64,000 bases of DNA from Dyadobacter sp. (GCF_017744695.1 NZ_JAGIAS010000006.1:186001-250000); one strand, 5' to 3'. Shown: positions 33,479 to 42,830, counted from the stretch's first letter. Notes: generated by a model not told the origin, from the sequence alone. Numbers and translations: made by a program.

Positions 33479-34123
33479 ATGAAACAAAAATTGATGGCAA
33501 TTCTGGTCGTGATGACCATAATCACCACCCCTCTCTTAGCCCAGACTACCCCGGCAGGCGGGCCTACTAAAATAGGTTACACGAATGTCGACTATATAAT
33601 CAGCAAATTGCCGGAAGCAAAAGTGATGCAGAACCAGCTGGAAGTAACCAAAGCACAGTTGGATAAAGCGATCGGCGAGACTTACAAAGAGGCTCAAGAG
33701 AAATACGAGGCATATCAGAAAAACGGTGCGAACATGACCGACGTTATTCGCGCTGATAAAGAGAAAGAGCTTCAAAACCTTTCTACCCGCATCGAGGAAA
33801 TGCGTAACAACGCACAGACTTCACTGCAAACAAAACAGCAGCAGTTGCTCGAACCGATCCTGACAAAGGTGAACAACGCGATCCAGGAGGTTGGTAAAGA
33901 AAGCGGATTCCTTTATATCCTTAACATGGATGCGGGTGCCGGAACGACACCTATCATCCTTTTCGCAGCATCCGAAGAAAACAATGCGACTAACCTGATT
34001 CTTCGCAAACTGGGTGTTGACCCAGACAAGGTAGAAGCAGCTGCGCCAGCAGCAACAACCCCTGCGGCTAAGCCAGCATCAACGCCTGCTACCACTCCGG
34101 CAACAACCCCAAAGAAAAAATAA
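33479..34123 (+). CDS. OmpH/Skp family periplasmic chaperone (second copy)
   Basis: A 214-residue paralogue of the preceding gene, with a signal peptide (MAILVVMTIITTPLLAQ), then KIGYTNVDYIISKLPEAKVM and a helical arm. It ends with a repetitive Ala-Thr-Pro tail (ATTPAAKPASTPATTPATTP). It starts 11 bases after the first copy. Paired skp genes behind bamA are common in Bacteroidota; different clients or hetero-trimers are possible. Confidence 0.9.
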   Translation: MKQKLMAILVVMTIITTPLLAQTTPAGGPTKIGYTNVDYIISKLPEAKVMQNQLEVTKAQLDKAIGETYKEAQEKYEAYQKNGANMTDVIRADKEKELQNLSTRIEEMRNNAQTSLQTKQQQLLEPILTKVNNAIQEVGKESGFLYILNMDAGAGTTPIILFAASEENNATNLILRKLGVDPDKVEAAAPAATTPAAKPASTPATTPATTPKKK

Positions 34124-34143
34124 TAAGGTAGATATTGAACTTT

Positions 34144-34190
34144 AAAAACCGGAGCGCAGTCTTAAAAAGGATTGCGCTCCGGTTTTTGTT
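34144..34190 (+). terminator. Terminator after the bamA-skp operon
   Basis: AAAAACCGGAGCGCA (34144-34158) and TGCGCTCCGGTTTTT (34173-34187) form a perfect 15-bp stem. It overlaps the start of a longer version of the next reading frame, which is why that version was rejected. Confidence 0.9.
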
Positions 34191-34340
34191 TGGAGTGTCG
34201 GAGAGTGCGGGACTTGCTTTAATTATAAACCTGATCGGAAGGCCTTATTTGAAAAGTGCAAACAGACTTCTCGCGTGGGCGTGTGCTTTCGCGAGTTTCA
34301 ATTTTACAACTAATCGCAGGGCATTCTATACAGGATTTAC

Positions 34341-34348
34341 TAGTTTTG
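34341..34348 (+). promoter_or_regulatory. Candidate promoter (-7 element) of the cadherin-like gene
   Basis: TAGTTTTG followed by C matches TAnnTTTG exactly. It lies after the skp terminator and 54 bases before the ATG at 34402, so the gene appears to be its own transcription unit. No clear -33 TTTG is seen. Confidence 0.5.
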
Positions 34349-34401
34349 CGTTAAAATTTAAGTGCTCTCTCACCCATGGAATTAATTATATTTTTGATGT
34401 C

Positions 34402-36003
34402 ATGCTAACAAGAAAAATTCATAAAATACTGATCCTTCTCATACCCGTTTTTGTAGTACTGAGGGCGCAGGGGCAGGATAATATGAAGAACAATACCTCA
34501 ACGGGCCCGTTACAGCTCGTGTTCCCGACGGAAGCAGAGTGGAACGTACTTTATGAGGGAAAAGAGATTAATTTTCATTTGCAGGCCAAAGGGGGAAAGA
34601 GCGATTCGGTGAGGTATTCGGTGGCCAGCGGCCTGGTGAAGGATATGAAATTTGACTCTACCGGTCATTTCGTATGGACACCCGGGTTTGATATCGCCGA
34701 CCGTATTAATACCACCAAATCGTTCCCGGTCGTGTTCGAAGCGCAGAACGCAGCTGGCGAAAATGTATCGCGTGAGATCGTATTCAAAGTAAACCATGTG
34801 AACCGCCCGCCTCAGGTCGACGAGTTGCAACCATTCTACGTACAGTACAAAACGCAGAACGTCTACAAGATTGATATGGGGGCCGTTCGCGATCCTGACG
34901 GTGACCCGATCGTGTTCGTACCCATACTGGAAGAAATGCCCGAGGCGATGAAACTGTCTGCCGCGGGTGAAATTACCTGGGAACCTTCGAGCGTCCAATT
35001 CGGTATTTTGAAAAAAGGGCCGAGGTATATGGAGTTTTGGGTAGAAGACCAGCCTTCAAAAGCACGTACCAAAGGTCGCCTGAAGCTCGATGTTACCCAG
35101 ATGGACCTTGCGCCGGACTTCACGATTATTCCGCAACAAACAGTTATTCGTAGCGCCGAAAACAACCGCATAAACCTGCGTTTCACATTGTCGGACCCGA
35201 ACGGAGAGGAAGATATTACGACATTCAATTTTATCTCCGAAAACAAGAAGGTTCCGCAAAGCGCATTGGTGAAGAACACTGCTACCAGCTACGAGTTTAT
35301 CTGGGAGCCGGGATATGACTTCGTAAAGGATCCGTTCGATACGCTGGCGTTCAATATTATATTCTATGTGCTGGATAAGGCCCAGAATAAAAAAGAGCGT
35401 ACGATTAAATTTGTCATTAAGAACACCATTGATGAGAGTCTGCGCGATACGTACGTGTATAACCTGTACAGGGGTGCACTCGTGAATGCATGGGGGCTTA
35501 TCGAACAAATGACCGAAAAAGAGCAGGAGCTTAAAAAGGCTTATACCCGTGCCAAAAAAGGTAAGCGCAGTAGATCGTTGCTCAATGCATCGCTCGGGGC
35601 AACCACAGGTCTCGCGCCGGTGATTGCGACGGATAACCAGAAAACGCGCGGCTACATTACGACAATCGGTGGTACCACCGTGGCAACCGTAGGAACGCTG
35701 GAAGCCACGGAAGTGATCGGAAAGTCGGTGAATGGGTTGCTCGACAGATTCAACTATGTAATGCAGAAGAAGAACGAATTGCAGAACAAAGGGGATGTCT
35801 TTGCGCGCGAATGGGGTCAGAAATCAGCACGCCGCCAGCCGGACTTTATCAGAAAGCTCGACGAGTTTAAGGCGCTGATGAATCTCAGCGGCCTCGTGGC
35901 ACTGGAACTCGACGCTAACTGGGAGAACAAGAAAGAAGCGACGGATGTAGCGATTAAGAAGACATTCAAGGACTTTGTCCCCTACACCAAAGACGAGAAT
36001 TGA
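34402..36003 (+). CDS. Secreted protein with cadherin/Ig-like domains
   Basis: A 533-residue protein starting MLTRKIHKILILLIPVFVVL, a signal sequence. Three beta-sandwich repeats of the cadherin/putative-Ig style cover about residues 35-340; each has a DPDGDP-like or TPGFD turn and a FVWTPG or ITWEPS strand (FDSTGHFVWTPGFDIADR, LSAAGEITWEPSSVQFG, SYEFIWEPGYDFVKDP). The last 190 residues are helical, with a Gly/Thr-rich stretch (YITTIGGTTVATVGTLEA). It could be an envelope or surface structural protein. Function unknown. Confidence 0.8.
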   Translation: MLTRKIHKILILLIPVFVVLRAQGQDNMKNNTSTGPLQLVFPTEAEWNVLYEGKEINFHLQAKGGKSDSVRYSVASGLVKDMKFDSTGHFVWTPGFDIADRINTTKSFPVVFEAQNAAGENVSREIVFKVNHVNRPPQVDELQPFYVQYKTQNVYKIDMGAVRDPDGDPIVFVPILEEMPEAMKLSAAGEITWEPSSVQFGILKKGPRYMEFWVEDQPSKARTKGRLKLDVTQMDLAPDFTIIPQQTVIRSAENNRINLRFTLSDPNGEEDITTFNFISENKKVPQSALVKNTATSYEFIWEPGYDFVKDPFDTLAFNIIFYVLDKAQNKKERTIKFVIKNTIDESLRDTYVYNLYRGALVNAWGLIEQMTEKEQELKKAYTRAKKGKRSRSLLNASLGATTGLAPVIATDNQKTRGYITTIGGTTVATVGTLEATEVIGKSVNGLLDRFNYVMQKKNELQNKGDVFAREWGQKSARRQPDFIRKLDEFKALMNLSGLVALELDANWENKKEATDVAIKKTFKDFVPYTKDEN

Positions 36004-36021
36004 TTCGAAGTTACAGATACA

Positions 36022-36097
36022 AAAAAAGAGAGCATTTAGCCAGTCATGGTCGGAAGATTTTTCTTCCGACCATGACTGGCTAAATGCTCTCTTTTTT
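36022..36097. terminator. 36-bp perfect inverted repeat, bidirectional terminator
   Basis: Arms 36022-36057 and 36062-36097 are exact inverted copies of 36 bases around a four-T loop, with A6 and T6 at the outer ends. It lies between the convergent cadherin-like gene and lspA; the right arm includes the lspA stop codon and its last four codons. Far longer than a usual terminator stem. Confidence 0.9.
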
Positions 36098-36841
36098 ATT
36101 TTCATCCTTTTCCTCTGTCGAGGTAGGCGTCGGAATATCCTCTCGTAATCCTGTTCCGGCTGTTGGCGTTTCCGGTGAAGAGGAATCGGGCAGATCACTG
36201 GTCGCTTCCTCCTCTTCTCCTTCCTCCCTTTCTTCCTTTAATCCCTCTTCCTCCGGCCCATGCGAGTGGAAACTTCCCTGGAATATCAAAATGCTGCAAA
36301 CGCCGAGGAAAATGCAGGAGTCGGCGATGTTGAAGATCGGCGTGGAGTAATACTGGCCTCCCCAAACCGGAACCCAGTCGGGGATGAAACCTTCCCAGAA
36401 ATCGACAAAGATCATGTCGATTACCTGTCCGTGAAACCACGGGGTAGGAGAGCCGTAAGGTGCATTGCCCAGGAGCACACCGTAGAAAGTACTGTCGATT
36501 ACGTTACCAACTGCCCCGGCGAGGATCATCGCCAATGCCCAAAGCAAGCCCTTGGAAGCGCCCGCACGTGCAAGATGGATCATATATCCGCCGATGGCAA
36601 CCATGGCGACGAGACGGAATAATGTCAGGAATAGTTTACCGTATTCATGCCCCAGCTGCATGCCGAAGGCCATCCCGGGATTAAGTACATAATGCAATTT
36701 CAACCAGTCCCCGATCAGCGCGATCTGTCCTGAAAAGCCGGGTTGCATGTATTGATGAACCAGCAATTTGGAAGCCTGATCAATCCCGATAAGGAGTACG
36801 CTGAAGAGTAGGTAAGGGGCTGGATTTCTCGATTGGTTCAT
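36080..36841 (-). CDS. lspA: Lipoprotein signal peptidase (signal peptidase II) with acidic tail
   Basis: A 253-residue membrane aspartic protease that cleaves the signal peptide of lipoproteins. Catalytic Asp residues are in GAVGNVIDSTFYGVLLG and FNIADSCIFLGVCSILI; the conserved VLNPGMAFG is also present. Typical LspA has 150-210 residues. The extra C-terminal 55 residues are acidic and low in complexity (KEEREEGEEEEATSDLPDSS) and probably disordered in the cytoplasm. Many lipoproteins in this window are its expected substrates. It follows the proline dehydrogenase gene on the same strand. Confidence 0.93.
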   Translation of the reverse strand: MNQSRNPAPYLLFSVLLIGIDQASKLLVHQYMQPGFSGQIALIGDWLKLHYVLNPGMAFGMQLGHEYGKLFLTLFRLVAMVAIGGYMIHLARAGASKGLLWALAMILAGAVGNVIDSTFYGVLLGNAPYGSPTPWFHGQVIDMIFVDFWEGFIPDWVPVWGGQYYSTPIFNIADSCIFLGVCSILIFQGSFHSHGPEEEGLKEEREEGEEEEATSDLPDSSSPETPTAGTGLREDIPTPTSTEEKDENKKESI

Positions 36842-36892
36842 TCGGTTTTTAATACAATTGACAAATTTGGGAATGCGAAAGTAATAACTTAC

Positions 36893-38095
36893 TTATAAAG
36901 AACCGATTCCTCTTCTCTTCAATTCACTTTTAACTAGCAAAAACTCACGGCTGCTCTGGCCTGCAATGGAAGTGTTTTCTTCGGCTCGGCGGATCAGGTA
37001 TGGCAATACCGCATCGATAGGGCCGTAAGGAACATATTTGGCCACGTTGTAGCCCGCTTTCGCCAGATTGAAGGAGATATTATCGCTCATGCCCAGAAGC
37101 TGCGCAAACCAGATACGGTCGTCTTTGCGTTCAATGCCGAGCTTCTGCATTTTGAGGGCGCAGTATTGGGAGCTGTATTCATTATGCGTTCCCAGGCAGA
37201 TCGAAATATGTTCGAGGCGGTCAAGGCAGAAATCGATCGCCAGGTTGTAGTCCGTATCAGTTGCCTCCTTCGAAGTGTGGATAGGGTTGAAATATTCCTG
37301 CTCACGCGCACGCAACCTTTCTTTTTCCATATAGGCGCCGCGCACGAGTTTGCCGCCAATGTAATAGCCCTTCTGGCGCGCATCGAGAAAAGCCGTTTTG
37401 AGTGCTTCGAGCGTTTCGTGGCGGTAGAGCTGGTAAGTGTTATAAACGATGGCACGGTCACGGTTGAACTGCTGCATCATTTCATACGCCAGGTCGTCGA
37501 TCACGCCCTGGATCCAGCTTTCTTCCGCATCGATGAATATCCTGACATTATGCTCGTACGCGTGTGCGCACAAGCGTTGCACGCGCTGGCGTGCGCGCTC
37601 AAAGGCTGCTTTTTCTTCTTCCGAGAGCGAATCTTTTTTCTGAACCTTTTCAAGCAAATCGGATGAGGCTACTCCGGTGACTTTAAAAACCGAAAAAGGA
37701 ATGGTATCAGAGCCTGTCGCCTTGTCGATCGTTTTCAGGATTTCGGCCGCGGTAGTATCGAAACTGGCCTCTTCATCTTCTCCTTCAACGGAATAATCCA
37801 GAATGGTACCAATGCCCGACTGGCGCAGCGATGCGATCGTGGCATCGCAGTCGTTAATCGTCTCACCGCCACAGAATTGTTCAAAAATCGTGACCCGAAT
37901 GAGATTTTTTATAGGTAAGTTAAGTTTTAGCGCGAGCTTTATAAAAAAAGTGCCTAAATTTACGACTCGAGCCTGATTCATAAGGCTGAATAACCAGTAT
38001 GTCTTCCTTAGTTTGGCGTCTGATTTGGATGCAAAGGCAACGGAAGTATCTTCAAAAAATACAGGTATTTGGTCGTTTGGTGACGGATATGCCAT
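36893..38095 (-). CDS. Proline dehydrogenase
   Basis: A 400-residue FAD-linked ProDH that oxidises proline to pyrroline-5-carboxylate. It is the stand-alone form, without the aldehyde dehydrogenase domain of PutA. Motifs include FIDAEESWIQGVIDDLAYEM, then YIGGKLVRGAYMEKERLRAR, the substrate-binding YVPYGPIDAVLPYLIRRAEE with the two arginines, and IWFAQLLGMSDNISFNL. It is transcribed towards lspA, 51 bases apart, and is divergent from the DAHP synthase gene. The 188-base divergent spacer shows no element I can name. Confidence 0.93.
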   Translation of the reverse strand: MAYPSPNDQIPVFFEDTSVAFASKSDAKLRKTYWLFSLMNQARVVNLGTFFIKLALKLNLPIKNLIRVTIFEQFCGGETINDCDATIASLRQSGIGTILDYSVEGEDEEASFDTTAAEILKTIDKATGSDTIPFSVFKVTGVASSDLLEKVQKKDSLSEEEKAAFERARQRVQRLCAHAYEHNVRIFIDAEESWIQGVIDDLAYEMMQQFNRDRAIVYNTYQLYRHETLEALKTAFLDARQKGYYIGGKLVRGAYMEKERLRAREQEYFNPIHTSKEATDTDYNLAIDFCLDRLEHISICLGTHNEYSSQYCALKMQKLGIERKDDRIWFAQLLGMSDNISFNLAKAGYNVAKYVPYGPIDAVLPYLIRRAEENTSIAGQSSREFLLVKSELKRRGIGSL

Positions 38096-38283
38096 TTTTG
38101 ATGTACGTTTTTCCTGAGTAACTGTTTAACAATTCATTATCTGACCACAGGAAGAAAGTAATACGCATTAAGAAGTTGATTGACTTTTATGGGGTCAAAT
38201 GTACGGGCATTCGAAGAAATACGCATAATACCGGATCAAAATATTACAATTATCAATTTTTTATTAAGGACAAGTTTTTGAGT

Positions 38284-39378
38284 ATGAATGCTTCTTTAGA
38301 TATCCTACCGCTAAGCAGTTGGATCAATACCGAAGGAAAGCCTTTGGTAATCGCCGGGCCTTGCAGCGCAGAGACCGAGGAACAAATGTTAGAAACCGCA
38401 ACCCAGATCAAAGAGGAAGGATTTGCGCACGTGATCCGTGCAGGGGTGTGGAAACCGAGAACTCGTCCAGGCAGCTTTGAAGGCATGGGAGAGGCAGCTT
38501 TGCCATGGTTGCAAGCGGTGAAACAGCAGACAGGCCTGCCTGTGGCTGTTGAAGTTGCTACGCCTCAGCATATCGAACTGGCATTGAAATACGGCGTTGA
38601 TATCCTTTGGGTTGGTGCACGTACTACCGTGAACCCGTTCAACGTACAGGAACTTGCTGATGCCCTGAAAGGAATTGATGTACCTGTATTGGTTAAAAAC
38701 CCTGTAAACCCTGACCTCCAACTTTGGGTTGGAGCCCTGGAACGTCTGAACCAGGCTGGCGTGAAAAAACTCGGTGCCATCCACCGCGGTTTCTCGAACG
38801 CACAGGAGCACAAATACCGCAACTCCCCCATGTGGAACATCGCAATCGAACTGAAAACGATTTTCCCTCAATTGCCGGTAATCGGTGACCCTAGCCACAT
38901 GGCCGGAAAACGTGCATACCTGTACGAAATCGCTCAGCGTGCGCTTGACCTGCATTATGATGGTCTGATCATCGAATCGCACCGTGACCCGGACAAAGCA
39001 TGGTCCGACGCTGCACAACAGCTGACACCTGCTGCTTTGGGTCAAATGCTGCATGACCTGCATGTTCGTAAAGAATCTTACGGCAGCGACTACGCGTCAC
39101 AACTGGAAATTATCCGTGGCAAAATCGATAACCTTGACCGCGAATTGCTCGAAACTTTGGCAAATCGCATGGCCCTGGTTGAGAAACTGGCCGAGTACAA
39201 ACGCGATAACAACGTAGCAGCTTACCAGGTGGATCGTTTCCGCGAAGTATTGGAAACACGCGCTGGTTGGGGCCGCAGCCTGAATCTGTATCCAAACCTG
39301 GTGGATGAATTGTTCAAACTCGTTCACATGGAGTCGATCCGCAAGCAAACCGAGGTGATGAACCAGGTGAATGCCTAA
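38284..39378 (+). CDS. Bifunctional 3-deoxy-7-phosphoheptulonate synthase / chorismate mutase
   Basis: A 364-residue fusion for aromatic amino acid synthesis. Residues about 1-265 are a KdsA/AroG-type DAHP synthase: PLVIAGPCSAETEEQMLETA, then VIRAGVWKPRTRPGSFEG, VPVLVKNPVNPDLQLWVGAL and DPSHMAGKRAYLYEIAQ. Residues about 275-360 are an AroQ chorismate mutase (IRGKIDNLDRELLETLANRM). ATG 38284 was chosen; an upstream ATG would add 36 residues unlike any DAHP synthase. The mutase may give prephenate- or chorismate-dependent feedback control. A terminator follows. Confidence 0.95.
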   Translation: MNASLDILPLSSWINTEGKPLVIAGPCSAETEEQMLETATQIKEEGFAHVIRAGVWKPRTRPGSFEGMGEAALPWLQAVKQQTGLPVAVEVATPQHIELALKYGVDILWVGARTTVNPFNVQELADALKGIDVPVLVKNPVNPDLQLWVGALERLNQAGVKKLGAIHRGFSNAQEHKYRNSPMWNIAIELKTIFPQLPVIGDPSHMAGKRAYLYEIAQRALDLHYDGLIIESHRDPDKAWSDAAQQLTPAALGQMLHDLHVRKESYGSDYASQLEIIRGKIDNLDRELLETLANRMALVEKLAEYKRDNNVAAYQVDRFREVLETRAGWGRSLNLYPNLVDELFKLVHMESIRKQTEVMNQVNA

Positions 39379-39397
39379 CCGGAACCGCACATAAACA

Positions 39398-39434
39398 CGA
39401 AAGCCGCTCAGCAATGGGCGGCTTTCGTTGTTTT
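39398..39434 (+). terminator. Terminator after DAHP synthase-chorismate mutase gene
   Basis: CGAAAGCCGC (39398-39407) and GCGGCTTTCG (39418-39427) form a perfect 10-bp stem, followed by a T-rich tail. Confidence 0.8.
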
Positions 39435-39449
39435 AAGCTAAATGTGTTT

Positions 39450-40091
39450 TTAAATGCCCTTCTCCTTTAAAACCCGGGTGATTTCTCTCGCCCAGATTTC
39501 ATAGGCTTTGGTATTTAAATGGATTTTATCAACGGCGTATTCGGCGCGGAGACCCGAGGAATCGGAAATAAAGCGGTTCAAATTAATGTAGGTAATGCTA
39601 TTTTGAGTGCAAAATGAAATGAGGAACGCATTCAAAGCATCGACTTCCTTTTTGCTCGGCGGGTCATTCTGCTTGTAAACTGTCAGTGTTACCACGGGCG
39701 TAATGCGGTTCTGTACCAGCATTTCGAGCATTGTTTTGAAATGACTTTGAATTGAATCCTGCTTCACGCCCAGGGTAATATCATTAATACCTCCTTTAAT
39801 GAAACAAACCTTCGGGTGTAGATCGATAACGTGCGACTGGATGAGTTGGAGAAAATGAAACGTAGCCTGCCCGGGTAACCCATTATTCATGACATCGGTC
39901 CGCCCCAGCAATTCTACCCATTTGCCCTGTGCGGTAATGGAGTTACCGTACATGACGATCGCAGGGTTGCCTTTTATTCTCACAAACTTTTGCGCGATCT
40001 TATCACGGTAAATGTAGCCTAATACCAGAAATGTTGCGATCAGGACCGCATTTAACGCAAGCGAAGTGATCAGCAACCTCTGTTTCTTCAT
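39450..40091 (-). CDS. Membrane-anchored SGNH/GDSL-type hydrolase
   Basis: A 213-residue protein. One N-terminal transmembrane segment (LLITSLALNAVLIATFLVLG) anchors an SGNH fold: block I IVMYGNSITAQGKWVELL with the catalytic Ser (GNS in place of GDS), block III KGGINDITLG and block V DKIHLNTKAYEIWA with Asp and His. It is likely an esterase or acyl hydrolase on the periplasmic side; the substrate is unknown. ATG 40091 overlaps the tdk stop codon by four bases (ATGA), so the two are coupled. Confidence 0.85.
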   Translation of the reverse strand: MKKQRLLITSLALNAVLIATFLVLGYIYRDKIAQKFVRIKGNPAIVMYGNSITAQGKWVELLGRTDVMNNGLPGQATFHFLQLIQSHVIDLHPKVCFIKGGINDITLGVKQDSIQSHFKTMLEMLVQNRITPVVTLTVYKQNDPPSKKEVDALNAFLISFCTQNSITYINLNRFISDSSGLRAEYAVDKIHLNTKAYEIWAREITRVLKEKGI

Positions 40092-40693
40092 CTTGAAAAC
40101 AATTCGTGCGCCTTTTCGCCCAGGTTGAAGCACCTGCGGCAACGAGCCTCGTACAAATCCGTTTCACCGAGGAGCACCCGCTCATTGGAGGGGGAAAGGC
40201 GGTAGGAATGTGAAGCAACCTCCCCGCATACCATGCAAACTGCGTGCACTTTGGTGACATATTCGGCAATGGCCATGAGCTGAGGCATGCAGCCGAAGGG
40301 TTTACCTTTATAATCCATATCCAGGCCCGCTACGATCACCCGTTTGCCGGAATTGGCCAATTGGTCGCATACCTCTACAATGCCTTCATCGAAAAATTGG
40401 GCCTCGTCGATGCCCACGACCTCGCAATTTTGAGCCAGGTCTGATATTTGTTGCGCCGATTGTACGGGTATTGAGGGAATCGAATTGTCATTATGAGAAA
40501 CAATGTTCTCTTCGTGGTATCGTTTATCAAGCGCAGGTTTGAAAATCTGAATCTTTTGCCTGGCGATTTTGGCGCGGTTGAGCAGACGGATGAGTTCTTC
40601 GGTCTTTCCGGAAAACATGGATCCGCAAATCACTTCGATCCAGCCGGTACGGGGATTTTGAAATTCTCTTCTGTGGGATGGTTCTACAAACAT
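40088..40693 (-). CDS. tdk: Thymidine kinase
   Basis: A 201-residue type II thymidine kinase for salvage of thymidine to TMP. Walker A is CGSMFSGKTEELIRLLNRAK, the Walker B/lasso region is GIDEAQFFDEGIVEVCD with RVIVAGLDMDYKGKPFG, and the zinc site is CMVCGEVA with a later CRRC. It starts an operon with the SGNH hydrolase gene and is divergent from the gene at 40797. Confidence 0.95.
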   Translation of the reverse strand: MFVEPSHRREFQNPRTGWIEVICGSMFSGKTEELIRLLNRAKIARQKIQIFKPALDKRYHEENIVSHNDNSIPSIPVQSAQQISDLAQNCEVVGIDEAQFFDEGIVEVCDQLANSGKRVIVAGLDMDYKGKPFGCMPQLMAIAEYVTKVHAVCMVCGEVASHSYRLSPSNERVLLGETDLYEARCRRCFNLGEKAHELFSR

Positions 40694-40796
40694 ATTTTGG
40701 TGCCCAACCGACCCATTGAAAGGTCGATTTTTATTTTATATTTACAAATCAAACATATTTTTCCCAACACTACGTTACCAAAAGCGCTTATTCGTT

Positions 40797-41921
40797 ATGC
40801 CGGATAATCTGAATTCAATCGCACTCAACCAGTACTCAGCACGGTTCACAACAACAGTTTTGAACGAAGTGTACAGGTCGCAGGACGTCGTTACCGGTGC
40901 CGGATTATTAAAACTGACACCAGTAAGACAGGTCAACCTGGGTATTCTCAACCGCCTGTTCGAAGAATGGAAAAACAACGCCGAAGCCTTCCGCAGCCCT
41001 TATTTTGATTTTTCCAATGAAGAAGTAAAAAGTGCACTGGAAGAATTCATGAACACGGCTTCGCAACACATCGCCGTGAAACGCGCCGACCTCGAACCGC
41101 TATTGTCCGATTCGGTTAAAGAATCGTTGAAACTCCTCCTGACACCCGCTACGTACTTTGAAGACAAGATCAGGGCCGTTCCCGACGCGGAATTTACGCA
41201 CGAGAAGGCCGAGCAGCTTGTAAAATATACGCACATCCACCGCGGCGTCGCCGAAGCACTGCTTGGCCGCCTCACCGATAGTGGTTCCGATTCGGTGTAC
41301 CAGACGCAGGCTGTGAGCTGGTTGTACGAGTTCAAAGACAATGCCGATCTGATCGATGACACCGAACAGCACCTGATTCAATTCGCGGAAATCTTCCCGA
41401 TCAATATCAGCGAGCTGCAAATCCAGGAAGCCGGTAAGCCGGCTGCTACCCCGCATGCGCAGCCTCACAAGCACGAATCGTTCTTCGATTCGGCGTTTAG
41501 TCAGTTGGAGCCTAGTACTGCCCGCCCCGTAGCGCCGCGTGCGGAGCCTGCTTCTGCGGTAATCGGCGAGATCGTCGCTAAATCGAATGCAGTATCGAGC
41601 CCGGAAAGGGACTCGCTGAATAACCGTTTTAAGGTAGAGATTCCCAAGCCTTCGGAGGATAAATCATATGGTACCGTACCGCTGAAAGTCGAAAATATTG
41701 CGGGCAGTATTCCCCTGGGCCAGCGTTTCATGTTTGTAAACCAGCTTTTTGACCGCAATAGCGAGCATTTCGATAAAGCGATTTATGAGCTCGACCGCGT
41801 GAAAAGCTTCGAAGAGGCTGAAAATCTGATCTGGCATCGCTATGCATCCAAATATGCGTGGGATGTGAATGGGGAGGCGGTTACCGCGCTACTCGCGATC
41901 GTAAAAAGGAAGTTTGCATAA
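40797..41921 (+). CDS. Conserved-looking hypothetical protein
   Basis: A 374-residue soluble protein with no signal peptide. ATG 40797 (MPDNLNSIALNQYSARFTTT) was taken, since the longer form would add 27 residues upstream across the promoter region. The first 240 residues are mostly helical and acidic; a Pro/Ala-rich linker (STARPVAPRAEPASAVIGE) leads to a C-terminal globular part of about 90 residues with IPLGQRFMFVNQLFDRNSE and FEEAENLIWHRYASKYAWDV. I do not recognise the family. Good codon structure and length support a real gene. Confidence 0.75.
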   Translation: MPDNLNSIALNQYSARFTTTVLNEVYRSQDVVTGAGLLKLTPVRQVNLGILNRLFEEWKNNAEAFRSPYFDFSNEEVKSALEEFMNTASQHIAVKRADLEPLLSDSVKESLKLLLTPATYFEDKIRAVPDAEFTHEKAEQLVKYTHIHRGVAEALLGRLTDSGSDSVYQTQAVSWLYEFKDNADLIDDTEQHLIQFAEIFPINISELQIQEAGKPAATPHAQPHKHESFFDSAFSQLEPSTARPVAPRAEPASAVIGEIVAKSNAVSSPERDSLNNRFKVEIPKPSEDKSYGTVPLKVENIAGSIPLGQRFMFVNQLFDRNSEHFDKAIYELDRVKSFEEAENLIWHRYASKYAWDVNGEAVTALLAIVKRKFA

Positions 41922-41979
41922 TAAAGCATTTCAATATTGACCTAATGCGCCGGAAGATTGAGCTTTCGGCGCATTTCTT

Positions 41980-42825
41980 TTATCCGACGATCTGCTGGAA
42001 CATCGAGCGCGCTTTGATCAGCTCATTGGCATCGAGGCAAAGTAGTTCTTTTTGTTCTTTGGCGAAATCAACCAGCCGCTCGGTGGGCATGTTACCCACG
42101 AGATCGTCCTGGGCCATAGGGCAACCGCCATAGCCGAGCAACGCACCATCGAAACGGCGGCAGCCGGCATCGTAAGCAGCCTGTATCTTAATGCGCCAGT
42201 CATCTGGACGTGTGTGAAAATGAGCACCGAATTCCAGTTCGGGATAATGCGGAATTAATGCGGTAAAAAGCCATCCGATATCATGCACTTTCGCTACACC
42301 AACGGTATCCGCCAGCGAAAAGGTATTGGCACCCAGTTTAGAGAGTTTTTCTACCCATTCCATCACAATTTCGGGCGCCCAGGTATCCCCGTAGGGATTC
42401 CCAAAGCCCATTGAAATGTAAATCACCAACTCCTTTTTGTGTTTCGCGCACAAATCAGCAATGCGTTTCAGTCTTTCGAATGATTCCGCAATAGTGGCCT
42501 GCGTGTTCCGCATTTGGAATGTCTCCGAAACCGAGAAAGGATAACCCAGGTAACCGATCTGCTCGAATGCGCATGCATCCGCCGCGCCGCGCTCGTTGAC
42601 GACGATCGCCAACAGACTGGTATTGCTGCCCGAAAGATCCAGTCTTTCGGCAATCCAGGCCGTGTCCTGCATTTGGGGGACCGCTTTGGGCGATACAAAG
42701 CTACCGAAATCAATGGTATCAAAACCGACCCGGATCAGCTGATTCAGGTATTCCAGCTTGATCTCCGATGGAATGAAGGGATGAAAGCCTTGCCAGGCGT
42801 CGCGGGGGCATTCGATGAACTTCAT
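41980..42825 (-). CDS. Hydroxymethylglutaryl-CoA lyase family protein
   Basis: A 281-residue HMGL-like TIM barrel, expected to split HMG-CoA into acetoacetate and acetyl-CoA in leucine catabolism. Motifs: IECPRDAWQGF with the catalytic Arg-Asp, VGFDTIDFGSFVSPKAVPQM, GAHFHTRPDDW with metal His residues, and DGALLGYGGCPMAQDD, close to the HMGL signature GLGGCP with its active Cys. Related acyltransferases (isopropylmalate or citramalate synthase) are longer, so HMGL is favoured. Confidence 0.88.
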   Translation of the reverse strand: MKFIECPRDAWQGFHPFIPSEIKLEYLNQLIRVGFDTIDFGSFVSPKAVPQMQDTAWIAERLDLSGSNTSLLAIVVNERGAADACAFEQIGYLGYPFSVSETFQMRNTQATIAESFERLKRIADLCAKHKKELVIYISMGFGNPYGDTWAPEIVMEWVEKLSKLGANTFSLADTVGVAKVHDIGWLFTALIPHYPELEFGAHFHTRPDDWRIKIQAAYDAGCRRFDGALLGYGGCPMAQDDLVGNMPTERLVDFAKEQKELLCLDANELIKARSMFQQIVG

Positions 42826-42830
42826 GTTTC

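Noticed and set aside
34135..34401. Extra 89 residues at the start of the cadherin-like protein
   Set aside because: This part runs through a perfect 15-bp terminator and a promoter-like element; the signal peptide begins at 34402.
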